Below, piece by piece: positions 27,292 through 36,044 of a DNA stretch of 64,000 nucleotides. Location of the stretch: assembly GCA_963827155.1 (NCBI GenBank), contig CAWGZV010000002.1:1364001-1428000 (forward strand), written 5' to 3'. The position numbers and the translations under genes are program-made. The stretch's first letter is position 1; each line of letters opens with the position of its first letter. The notes below the pieces were generated by a model, which saw nothing but the letters and a program-made list of their open reading frames with translations, did no database searches and was not told where the DNA came from. Origin of the DNA: UTCFX2 sp963827155. GTDB taxonomy: Bacteria > Chloroflexota > Anaerolineae > Anaerolineales > UBA4823.

Positions 27292-28419
27292 ATGGAAGCC
27301 AAACTAAAAACCCGCGACAACTACCTGGATTGGCTGCGCGTCCTGGGGATCCTGCTCGTGTTCATCTACCACTCCTCCCGCTTCTACAACGTGGAGGATT
27401 GGCTGGTCAAGAATGAGGTCTGGTACCCGGCGGTGGAGCTCTGGAACAGCTTCTCTACCTCCTTCATGATGCCGCTGATGTTCGCGATCTCGGGCGCCAG
27501 CCTGTTTTACGCCATCGGGAAAGGCGGCTTCGGCAAATTCTTCAAAGATAAAGTCCTGCGCCTGCTGGTGCCGCTGCTGGTGGGGATCTTCACCCACGCC
27601 GCCCTGCAGGCTTACCTTGGCGCTCGTAGCCATGGTCTATTTGCGGGGAGCTTTTTCCAGTTCCTGCCGCACTACTACCGCCTGGATTCGATCGCCTGGG
27701 AGGGCATGCATCTGTGGTACCTGCTCTACCTCTTCATCTTCAGCGTCGCCCTCTACCCACTGATGCGCTGGCTGAAAGGCCGCGGACGCGGCTTCCTGGT
27801 CCGGCTGGATGACTTCATCTCGAAGACCGCCATCCTGTACCTGCTGATGCTGCCGATCATGTTTCTGTATTTCATTTTCGACGGCGACAGCGTGATGATG
27901 CGGGAAAACGGGGGCTACCCCTATATCATCTACGCCTGGATCGTGCTGCTGGGCTTCCTGATCGTTTCGGACGAGCGGGTGAAAGATAAAATCCGCCGGG
28001 TCCGCTGGCTCTCGCTGGCGCTCGGGATGGCAATGGTGGTCGCTTCGGTCATCCTGATCAGCCAGATCGACAATACGGATGAGCTGACTTTGCCCGTGAT
28101 CCTGGCGGGCTTGCTGCGCCACTTCGGCGGCTGGATCAGCGTGCTGGCGTTCTTCGGGCTGGCGATGCAGTACCTGACAATGCGGAATTCTCGTTTGGAC
28201 TACGCCAACGAAGCCGTCCTGCCGTTCTACATCCTGCACCAGACCGTGCTGGTGTCGGTCGGTTATTTCGTGCTCGGCTGGGGGCTGCCCGAAGTGCTGG
28301 AGTGGGCGGCCATTGTCGTGATCTCGTTTGGGCTCATCATGGTGATCTACGAATACCTGGTGCGGCGCTGGAACCCGATGCGCTTCCTGTTTGGGATGAA
28401 GCTGCTGAAAAAAGATTGA
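27292..28419 (+). CDS. Acyltransferase family 3 membrane protein (copy B)
   Basis: A 375-residue membrane protein opening with NYLDWLRVLGILLVFIYHSS, the acyltransferase-3 signature, with a single His in the position where copy A has two. FMMPLMFAISGASLFYAIGK and FKDKVLRLLVPLLVGIFTHA follow as in the family. About ten membrane helices are visible to the end, with a basic C-terminus (RRWNPMRFLFGMKLLKKD). It shares order and design with copy A at 23869 but is clearly diverged. It is followed after 44 bases by the intact TolB-like propeller gene, so the two are likely co-transcribed. It probably acylates a surface sugar or lipid headgroup. Confidence 0.88.
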   Translation: MEAKLKTRDNYLDWLRVLGILLVFIYHSSRFYNVEDWLVKNEVWYPAVELWNSFSTSFMMPLMFAISGASLFYAIGKGGFGKFFKDKVLRLLVPLLVGIFTHAALQAYLGARSHGLFAGSFFQFLPHYYRLDSIAWEGMHLWYLLYLFIFSVALYPLMRWLKGRGRGFLVRLDDFISKTAILYLLMLPIMFLYFIFDGDSVMMRENGGYPYIIYAWIVLLGFLIVSDERVKDKIRRVRWLSLALGMAMVVASVILISQIDNTDELTLPVILAGLLRHFGGWISVLAFFGLAMQYLTMRNSRLDYANEAVLPFYILHQTVLVSVGYFVLGWGLPEVLEWAAIVVISFGLIMVIYEYLVRRWNPMRFLFGMKLLKKD

Positions 28420-28463
28420 ACCGCAAAGCTCGCCAAGTTTGTTTTCTTTTGGGGAGGACTGTT

Positions 28464-30107
28464 ATGAACGGTTTCAGATCGATCCCTGGTTTTAGAGCCA
28501 CCGGTGTGGTTTGCAGGATATTCACATCCCTGATGATCTGCGCCTCGCTGGCGCTCATCCCTGCTCAGGCTCTCTCCGCTGTGGGTAAAGTCCTCAATCT
28601 CAATCTGAGCGGGACGACCCAGAGCACTTTCAATATCGATCATCAGGAGCTGAGCCCAGATGGGCACTGGTTTGTATTTGCCGGCGACCGTGAGACCGCA
28701 GGCATCCCAGAGCTGTTCAGCGTTTCGACTTCAGGCGGCGAGCCGGTAAAGCTGCACGATCCGATGTCAGCCGGCGAGGAGATTTTCCAGTTAAAAATCT
28801 CCCCAAACAGCCAGTGGGTTGTTTACCTGGCAGACATGGAGCACGACGGCGTGATGGACCTTTACAGCTCCCCGATCGACGGCTCGTCAGACCCGGTCCG
28901 GCTGAACCACGATATCTACGTGCTGGACCCAACCAACGACGTGGTCAGCTACCGGATCTCCCCGAACAGCGAAAAAGTGGCGTTTATGGTCAGATCTGAG
29001 TCAACCGGAAAGCGAGATGTATTCAGCGTCGACATCGAAGGCGGCACGCCTCACCATCACAACGACAACCTGGGCGTTGGGGGTGAAGTCGTCGATTTTG
29101 AGATCTCGCCAGACAACCTGCGCCTTGTCTATACCCTGAAAGTAGATGCCACCAGCCCGGTCGACCTCTACAGCACCCTGCTCTCCGGTGGATTGTGGAC
29201 CAACCTGACTGAAGTGGAAGATACCTATGCCGGCGTGGATGAGTTCGAGATCGCCCCAAACAGCCGGCGGGTGGTGTATTCGGCGTTCCAGGAGGACCAC
29301 GACGATCTGGAGCTTTACAGCGTGCCGATCAGTGTGACCGCGAGCCTCAAGATCAGTCCGGAATTCCCGGATGAGAGCGAGGTTGCTGAGTTCTCAATCA
29401 CCCCGAACAGCCTGGCGGTGGTTTACCTGGCAGACCAGGAGACGGCGGATAAAAATGAATTGTATATCGTATCGATCACCGGCGGCGGGGCATGGCTGAA
29501 ACTGAGCGGCGCGCTGATCCCCTCCGGGAACGTCCAATCCGATTTCCGGATCACATCCGACAGCAATCGGATCGTCTACCGGGCTGATTCGGACATCGAC
29601 GGTGTGTACGAGCTTTATAAGGTCGACTGGAATGGGGCGAACCGGGTGCGCCTTCACCCGGCTTTGCCCGCCGGGCGAATGGTCACCAGCTTCTTGATCG
29701 CCCCGAACAATGCTGGTGTGGTGTTTCGGGGAACTGTAAACAACCTCAACGATAACCTCTACGCCAATCTAATGAACGGGAGCGCCCTCACCCCGCTCAC
29801 AGACATTCCTGCCGGAAGGTTGCTGAAGCCTTCATTCGACATCACACCCGACAGCCTGCATGTCGCTTTTGTCTGCGATCTGGAAACTGCAGGAAGAGAT
29901 GAGCTTTTCAGCGTCCCAAGTGTCGGCGGTTCGATCACGAAATGGAATATTCCGCTGGCAGACAGCACCAACGACGTGCGAGGTTTCCACATCACCCCAG
30001 ACAGCAAGTCGCTGGTGTATGTCGGCGACCTGGTGGTGCACGCTGAGGACGCGATCTATCGGGCGTTCTGGGGATATGAGGAACATCTGCCGCTGGTAAA
30101 GAAATGA
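28464..30107 (+). CDS. Secreted TolB/PD40-type beta-propeller protein with LPL tail
   Basis: A 547-residue protein. The start is ATG 28464, because GGGGAGG at 28451-28457 precedes it and a signal peptide follows (around VCRIFTSLMICASLALIPAQ). The body is about ten PD40/WD40-like repeats of 45-50 residues with the pattern FQLKISPNSQWVVYLADMEH, D-LYSSPIDGS. Repeats of this kind form TolB-like propellers that bind peptides or sugars. The protein ends EEHLPLVKK, a member of the LPL-tail group in this window. It pairs with the acyltransferase upstream; the broken gene at 25492 is its paralogue in the same position behind copy A. Confidence 0.87.
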   Translation: MNGFRSIPGFRATGVVCRIFTSLMICASLALIPAQALSAVGKVLNLNLSGTTQSTFNIDHQELSPDGHWFVFAGDRETAGIPELFSVSTSGGEPVKLHDPMSAGEEIFQLKISPNSQWVVYLADMEHDGVMDLYSSPIDGSSDPVRLNHDIYVLDPTNDVVSYRISPNSEKVAFMVRSESTGKRDVFSVDIEGGTPHHHNDNLGVGGEVVDFEISPDNLRLVYTLKVDATSPVDLYSTLLSGGLWTNLTEVEDTYAGVDEFEIAPNSRRVVYSAFQEDHDDLELYSVPISVTASLKISPEFPDESEVAEFSITPNSLAVVYLADQETADKNELYIVSITGGGAWLKLSGALIPSGNVQSDFRITSDSNRIVYRADSDIDGVYELYKVDWNGANRVRLHPALPAGRMVTSFLIAPNNAGVVFRGTVNNLNDNLYANLMNGSALTPLTDIPAGRLLKPSFDITPDSLHVAFVCDLETAGRDELFSVPSVGGSITKWNIPLADSTNDVRGFHITPDSKSLVYVGDLVVHAEDAIYRAFWGYEEHLPLVKK

Positions 30108-30120
30108 TTATGCGAGAGAC

Positions 30121-30255
30121 AACACAGAGACACAAGGAAAACAGAGTCCACAAAGAGATTGTAAGTAAAAATCTCAGTGTCTCTTTGTTTATTTCTCAGA
30201 GTCTCTTTGTTTATTTCTCAGAGTCTCTTTGTTTATTTCTCAGAGTCTCTGTGTT
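30121..30255. repeat. CACAGAG-type inverted repeat with 22-bp tandem arm
   Basis: AACACAGAGACACAAGG at 30121 faces a right arm made of three 22-bp units, GTCTCTTTGTTTATTTCTCA plus GA, at 30179, 30201 and 30223 and a partial fourth at 30245. The extended arm suggests slippage within the element. It separates convergent genes and may end transcription both ways. Confidence 0.6.
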
Positions 30256-30273
30256 GGGGTTTCTTTTAATATC

Positions 30274-30684
30274 TTATTTCCTCTCGACCAGGTCCCATTT
30301 ATTCCCGTAAAGGTCGAGGAAGACCACCACCCAGCCGTAGGGCTCGTGGCGCGGCTTTTCGGTGAAATGGACCCCGTGCGCCAGCAGGCGCTGGTAGTCC
30401 GCCCAGAAATCGTGCGTGTGGAGGAAGAGGAATACCCTGCCGCCGGTCTGGTCGCCGACCCGGGCTTCCTGCTCGGGGCTAGCCGCTTTGGCGAGCAGCA
30501 GCGCCGCGCCGCCAGTATTTCCGGCGCCGCCCGACGGTCCCGTCGGCGCCACCCGCACCCAGCGCTTGCCCTCCCCAAGCGGGGTGTCCTCCAGCAGCGT
30601 GAAACCCATCACGCCGGTGTAAAATGCGATCGCTTCATCGTAATCCCGCACCACAAGTGTGAATGCTGCAATTGTTTGGGGCAT
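30274..30684 (-). CDS. VOC family (glyoxalase/bleomycin-resistance fold) protein
   Basis: A 136-residue protein with the two beta-alpha-beta-beta-beta modules of the VOC fold. It opens AAFTLVVRDYDEAIAFYTGV and MGFTLLEDTPLGEGKRWVRV, and the second module has HTHDFWADYQRLLAHGVHFT then GWVVVFLDLYGNKWDLVER. The final E/D-rich strand is the usual metal-binding site in the family. Small proteins like this act as dioxygenases, isomerases or drug-binding proteins; the substrate cannot be told. It stands alone on the minus strand between an intergenic repeat and a secreted-protein gene. Confidence 0.9.
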   Translation of the reverse strand: MPQTIAAFTLVVRDYDEAIAFYTGVMGFTLLEDTPLGEGKRWVRVAPTGPSGGAGNTGGAALLLAKAASPEQEARVGDQTGGRVFLFLHTHDFWADYQRLLAHGVHFTEKPRHEPYGWVVVFLDLYGNKWDLVERK

Positions 30685-31125
30685 CGGATCTTCACCCTAC
30701 CATTCGGCAATCCTAATAATCCTTAACTCAGAGACCCTAGCGCTCTGCAGAAAACGCTCGGAGAAAAATGGGATGATCTCGTTTATTTTTTATTATAAGC
30801 TTTTGTGTCCATTGCGTTTAAATTTCTACGAAATCCACAATTCCTCAAGCGCTCTCTATCTTCCGGATAGGGATTACCAAGCTACTTTCGGACATGAGAC
30901 CAGGTCAGGGATTTCTATCAAAAAGCTTGATGGCTCAAGCCTGAGTTTACCCGGATTATTCATCCGCAAACTTATATAATATGGGTCGAAATTCTGGGCT
31001 TTACTTATCTGAGATTAATATTAATGTCTGATTCGCCCTTTAAGAGTAGAATACCACATCAAATTGTTCCATCAGCCCGAGGTGTGGGATTCATCACAGG
31101 GTCAAAAAAACCAAAGGAGCAAATC
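30685..31125. other. Intergenic region, AT-rich
   Basis: I see no gene here. A TATAAT at about 30974-30979 could be the -10 of the secreted-protein gene that starts at 31126, but no matching -35 box is clear. An alternative ATG at 31024 in the same frame as that gene has no ribosome site. Confidence 0.3.
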
Positions 31126-32600
31126 TTGAACAACCGAATAGGCACCATGCTATGCTTTGCTATCACTGCAGTGCTCACATTCACCTGCGTCTGGCCGGCG
31201 GCTGCCGCCTCTCCCGCTTCGATCTCTGCCGGAGAAGATGGAAACTCCCCCCAACCTCTTGGCCAGACCGACTACCTGTCCATACCGGCCGCGGCTTTCA
31301 CACCAATTTCTCAAAATTATAACTACGAAAACCACGGCCGCTACATCAAAGCTTTCGGGGGTGTATCCAAGTTTCGCGCCCCGGTTTACCTGCCCACTGG
31401 ATCTGTGATCAAGCGCATCTCGGCCTGTTTCTTCGATAATTCAAACGCCACATCGGGTACGCTTAAAATGGCATATTTACCCTTGAATGCTGGTGTAAAC
31501 TACGAAATCAGCCACAATCACCAGCTCGACCAGCTCAAATTTCCAAATCAGCACGACCGACAACATTTTTGCCTATATATGTGGATAACGCTGCTTACGC
31601 ATATTGGCTGGAGCTGACTTTGCCAGCTTCGAGCGGCGCTGGGAATGATGTCTGGGGCTGCGGTGTGACGATCGAATTTGCCCGCCCGGCGACCGAAGTC
31701 GGTATCCTGTCGATGCCTGGGGCGGCTTTCGACCGGCCTTTCGAGGATGGCTACAACGACGGGCAAATCCAGGTCGGCGGAAAGCTGAAACACTACGATG
31801 ATGGTGTCGGCACGCACGGGGTGTATGTAGCGCAGGTGAACCTGCCGCACGGCGCGGTGGTGAACAAGCTGAGCCTGTATTACCACGATAACGATGCGCA
31901 CCAGATCAACCTCTATCTGGAGCGGACCTACAACGATACCGGCGATGAAATGGCCTGGACCTACAGCGTGGATCCCGTTAACAAAGTCGATGATACCTCG
32001 ATCTCCTATAACACCATCGACAATCTCAATTATACCTACTGGGCGTATGTCGAATTGCCGCCTACAAATCTTGAGCTGTGGGCTGTCACGATTGAGTACA
32101 CCCCACCCGTGCACGACGACGGCAGGCTGTCGATCTCCGATGCAGCCTTTACGCCTTTTTACGACGGGTACGATTACGAAAACCACGGTCGCTGGCTGTT
32201 CCACAAGCATTCCGAAGTGGGCGGCACCGCAAGCGGTATCTACATCGCCCCGGTGAACCTGCCGCAGGGCTCGACAATTCTCGGGATTGGTTTTAGATTT
32301 TACGATGGAACCCTTGCATATAACGGATCTGGAACACTGGCGCGGACCAGGCTGGGAAGCTACGACGTCATGGCGACGGCTTCAACCACTGGCCACAACG
32401 GATATGAATCTGCAAGTCCGGTACCTTACATCGTTTCGTACGACACAGTAGACAACTCGCAGTACAACTATTTTGTTTTCTATACCCTGCCAGTCACCTT
32501 AGTCCACAACCCGCCAATTTCCGGCGACCTCGTCGCCAGCCGGATTGTGATCATTTACCGGAAAAATTTCTATAACTACCTTTCGGTGATTCAAAAGTAG
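31126..32600 (+). CDS. Secreted protein with three 150-residue repeats, frameshifted
   Basis: About 490 residues when two frames are joined. The start is the TTG at 31126, with AAAGGAG at 31113-31119 and a proper signal peptide (LCFAITAVLTFTCVWPAAAA). Three copies of a beta-rich domain follow, each opening like YLSIPAAAFTPISQNYNYEN / LSMPGAAFDRPFEDGYNDGQ / LSISDAAFTPFYDGYDYENH. In each copy a P-NLP-G segment comes next (APVYLPTGSVIKRIS, VAQVNLPHGAVVNKLSLYY, IAPVNLPQGSTILGIGFRF). The frame breaks at about 31520-31568. The tail, NYLSVIQK and stop, is a degenerate version of the LPL tail. I do not recognise the domain. Its stop is 6 bases before the first REPIN. Confidence 0.75.
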
Positions 32601-32605
32601 AAGTA

Positions 32606-32760
32606 GTAGGGTGCGTTGCAAACGCACCGTTTCCGGTCATCCCACATCCGGTGCGTCACGACGCACCCCACATATCCTCCCGTAGGGTGCGTTGCAAACG
32701 CACCATTCCCGGTCATCCCACATCCGGTGCGTCACGACGCACCCTACGATAATTTGAGCA
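32606..32760. repeat. REPIN pair upstream of the RAYT gene
   Basis: Two REPINs lie at 32606-32671 and 32682-32747, followed by a degenerate fragment to about 32800. Each begins GTAG + GGTGCGTT-GCA-AACGCACC and ends in the inverted partner GGTGCGTCACGACGCACC plus CTAC or CCAC, the two hairpins being about 20 bases apart. The spacing and linker (ACATATCCTCC) are repeated almost exactly at 33427-33569 on the other side of the RAYT gene. Confidence 0.9.
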
Positions 32761-32878
32761 AACGCACCATTCCCGGTTCTTCCATATCCGGTACAACCTG
32801 TCGACCCTAACTGGTTCATCAATCCATCGAGCTAAGCAAATGCTCTGTTGTTTCTAACTTTCGGGTTAAAATCTTTTC

Positions 32879-33430
32879 ATGCCAAATTATCGCCGAAATT
32901 TTGTCCATGGCGCAACATACTTCTTCACGGTTGTAACATACAAGCGGAAATCGATACTGACTACTGAGCTTGCCCGTTCATTACTACACCATGCCTGGAT
33001 TGAAGTCTCTGAGCGTTTCCCATTTAATACACTTGCAGTCTGCCTGCTGCCAGATCATATCCATTGCATATGGACTCTCCCGGAAGGCGATGCCGATTTT
33101 CCAACTCGGTGGAGAAGGATAAAAGGGTTGTTCACCCGAAATTATCTGGTTTCTACCAGCCTAGAAAAACCAGATAATGCATCAAGATTGAAGCGAGGTG
33201 AAGCGGCTGTCTGGCAAAGGCGGTTTTGGGAGCATACCATTCGGGATGAAGATGATTTACACCGATTGATCGATTATATTCATTTTAATCCATTGAAACA
33301 TGGATATGTTTCCAGGGTGGTGGATTGGCCTTGGTCGACCTTCCATCGATATATGCATTTGGGTTATTACGAATCAGAATGGGGAGCAAATTTCCAGGAA
33401 GAATTATTGGATGCGGGTAATGGAGAGTAG
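32879..33430 (+). CDS. RAYT: REP-associated tyrosine transposase (Y1, IS200-like)
   Basis: A 183-residue Y1 transposase. The N-terminus PNYRRNFVHGATYFFTVVTY is the standard opening of the family. The metal-binding HUH motif is LLPDHIHCIW (His60 and His62). The catalytic Tyr is Tyr133 in LIDYIHFNPLKHGYV, and VWQRRFWEHTIRDEDDLHRL precedes it as in other RAYTs. These enzymes nick single-stranded REP hairpins next to a GTAG tetranucleotide and spread REPINs, but do not move themselves. The gene is flanked on both sides by GTAG-headed REPINs, and its TAG stop is part of the GTAG of the first downstream REPIN. It is visibly less GC-rich than its neighbours. It looks intact. Confidence 0.93.
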   Translation: MPNYRRNFVHGATYFFTVVTYKRKSILTTELARSLLHHAWIEVSERFPFNTLAVCLLPDHIHCIWTLPEGDADFPTRWRRIKGLFTRNYLVSTSLEKPDNASRLKRGEAAVWQRRFWEHTIRDEDDLHRLIDYIHFNPLKHGYVSRVVDWPWSTFHRYMHLGYYESEWGANFQEELLDAGNGE

Positions 33431-33963
33431 GGTGCGTTGCAAACGCACCGTTTCCAGTCATCCCACACCCGGTGCGCCACGCCGCACCCCACATATCCTC
33501 CCGTAGGGTGCGTTGCAAACGCACCATTCCCGGTCATCCCACACCCGGTTCATCAAGACGCAGCACTACGAGTAATTTGAGCAAACGCACCATTCCCGGT
33601 CACACCACATCCGGTGCGTCACGACGCACCCTACAATAATTCGAGCAAACGCACCATTCCCGGTCATCACCACATCCGGTGCGTCACGACGCACCCTACA
33701 GATAATTCGAGCAAACGCACCATTCCCGGTCATCCCACACCCGGTGCATCAAGACGCAGCTACAGTAATTCGAGCAAACGCACCATTCCCGGTCATCCCA
33801 CACCCGGTTCATCAATACGCAGCATACAGTAATTCGAGCAAACGCACCGTTTCCGGTCATCCCACATCCGGTTCGTCACGACGCACCCTACGATAATTTG
33901 AGCAAACGCACCATTCCCGGTCACACCACATCCGGTGCGTCACGACGCACCCTACAATAATTC
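33427..33963. repeat. REPINs and 64-bp tandem REP array downstream of the RAYT gene
   Basis: Two REPINs (33427-33492 and 33503-33569) mirror the pair upstream of the RAYT gene. After them six tandem units of 63-66 bp begin at 33579, 33643, 33709, 33772, 33836 and 33900. Each runs GAGCAAACGCACCATTCCCG, GTCATCCCACATCCGG, TGCGTCACGACGCACC and CTACAATAATTC. In these units the left REP has lost its GTAG half. Copies 4 and 5 have decayed right arms. The last unit runs into the 3' end of the aldehyde oxidoreductase gene and supplies its stop codon. Confidence 0.9.
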
Positions 33964-35842
33964 GAGCTCCTCCAACGTCTTCTGAGTCGGGTTGCCGTCT
34001 TTACCCCAGCCGTTTAGCGAGTAATACATCTCCATTGCAGCTTCGAACGCTTCCCGGTCCACTGCCACCCCTGCGGTCGGACCCTCCCCCTCCAGCGGGA
34101 CGAAGAAGCGCTCCGGCAGCACATCCTGGCGGCGATCGAATTCCCTCCCGGGCGTTGAATAAACGCAGCATGTTCAGCCGCCGCTTCCCGACCTGCATCA
34201 GCTCCGCCACCGTCACATCCCAACCGCTGACCGCCCGCAGCAGCTCGGCGGTCTCGGACGGCCCGTAAAGCGTCCAGCCCGGACCCCAGACAAACTGGCA
34301 GAGCTCCAGCGAGTCCAACAGGCTGTAGAAATGCTGGGTGAGCACCGCAAATTTCACCTTTTCGGTCTCGAAGCTGCCGGACGGCGGCGGGTTGACCAGC
34401 CCGATCTCGGCCAGGCGCTTCAAATAAAGCGGCGTGTTCATCCCTTCTTCGTACATCCAGTCATGCTCGCTGGACTGGTGGTCGGCGCCGAAGGGATTGG
34501 CGGCATAGATGACCGCCAGCGATTTCTTCGCCTGCGGCATGTGCGCCGGCGCTTCCTGCCCTTTCACCGTGATCAGCAGCTTCTTTGCTGCGGCGCCCCA
34601 CTGCTCGGCGGCTTTCGCCGAACCGAGCGCTAACAGACTGCCCAGCGGCGGCGCTGCTTCGGCAATAAGCTTTAGCGCCGCTATCATCGCCCCGGCGTCG
34701 CCAAATCGCAGCGCTAACCCGCCGGTCTCATCCAATCCGATGATCCCATCCTCGAAGCACTCCATCGCAAAGGCGATCGTCGCCCCGGCGGAGATCGTGT
34801 CCATGCCGGTGCTGTTGCAGATCTGGTTGGCCTCGGCTATCGCAGCCAGGTCGCTCACCCCGCAGTACGAGCCGAAGGTGGCAAGGGTCTCGTATTCCGG
34901 ACCGCCGTAGACCGGATCGGCGTGAAACCGCCCTCCGGTCAGCTCCACCACCCGCTTGCAGCGCACGATGCAGGCGTAGCAGGTCGCCGATTCTTTCAGG
35001 ATTGTCTCGGTCATGCGCTCGCCTGAGATCTCCTCGGCATACTCGAACTGCCCGGATTGGTAGTTGCGGGTTGGGAGCGTTCCGTACAGGTTTTGGGGCA
35101 GCAGCACCGAAGCTGTGCCGTGGTCTTTCAGCCCGAGAACATCGGGGTTGCCAGGAAGCATCTTCGGCCCGCGCTTGCTCAGCGCCGCCAGGGCTGCCGG
35201 GTCTGCCACCGAGACCGGCATTTTACCGCGCACCACTATCGCCTGCAGGTTCTTGCTCGCCATCACCAGCCCAAGCCCGGTGCGCCCGTTGTTGCGGTTA
35301 GACATAGAGAGCAGGCTGGAGAAGAGCACACCGTGATCGGCGGCGGTGCCGTGCTGCAGCACCTCAGCCTTGGGATCGCCCAGCTCCGACCGCAGCAGCG
35401 CTTCAACCTCGGCGGTGGGCTTTCCCGCCAAATGGCTGGCGTCGTGCAGGCTGGCCTCGCCGTTGAAGATCTTCAGGTAAACGCGGCGCGAGGCTTTGCC
35501 GCGCACCACAATCCCGTCATAGCCGGCAAATTTCAGCTCGGCTGGGAAGAACCCACCTGACTGAGAATCGCCGATTGCGCCGGTGAGCGGCGATTTGGCG
35601 TTGGCGTTCAGCCGGCTCTGCCCCGAGATCGGCGCGCCGGTGGTGACGCCGGTGAAGAGCACCAGCAAGCTGCGCGGGTCGAGGGCGTCCAGCCCGGGCG
35701 GGGTCTCTTTAAGGATATAGTACAGCCCCATCGCGCTGCCGCCGAGGTATTTGCGGTAGAAATCTTCCGGCGGCTGCTCGACCTCCAGCTTTTCTTGTAT
35801 CAAATCGACATGCAGGATCTTTCCGGTATAACCGTACGGCAT
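33952..35842 (-). CDS. Aldehyde:ferredoxin oxidoreductase (tungsten), frameshifted near end
   Basis: About 630 residues. The N-terminal domain opens GYTGKILHVDLIQEKLEVEQ and contains FTGVTTGAPISGQSRLNANA and SQSGGFFPAELKFAGYDGIV, typical of AOR. The 4Fe-4S cluster ligands are CYACIVRC (Cys288, 291, 295), with a fourth Cys in SLELCQF. GPEYETLATFGSYCGVSD is the usual second-domain motif. At about 34139-34142 one extra A breaks the frame. The correct end reads FDRRQDVLPERFFVPLEGEG and SLNGWGKDGNPTQKTLEELE. The stop at 33952-33954 lies in the REP array. The enzyme oxidises aldehydes to acids with tungsten-pterin and ferredoxin in anaerobes. With an amino-acid permease and dehydrogenase upstream, it may clear amino-acid-derived aldehydes. 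Confidence 0.92.
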
Positions 35843-35864
35843 CCCAACCTCCTAATAACGATCT

Positions 35865-36033
35865 AACCGCGAAGCCCGCAAAGTGCGCAAAGATTACCTT
35901 TGTATGCTCGATAACGCGAAAAATTCTTCGAGTAAGGAATTCAAGATCAATTCGCGAGCTTATTGTAATTAAGAATCTTTCGATCCAAGTTCTTCCTTAA
36001 TAAAACTTCGCGTTCTTTGCGTACTTAGCGGTT
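35865..36033. repeat. GCGAAG-type intergenic inverted repeat
   Basis: AACCGCGAAGCCCGCAAAGT at 35865-35884 and ACTTCGCGTTCTTTGCGTAC at 36005-36024, extended by TTAGCGGTT, are imperfect inverse complements about 110 bases apart. It lies between the permease and oxidoreductase genes on the minus strand. No gene is visible in the loop. Confidence 0.5.
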
Positions 36034-36044
36034 TAATGGTTTTC

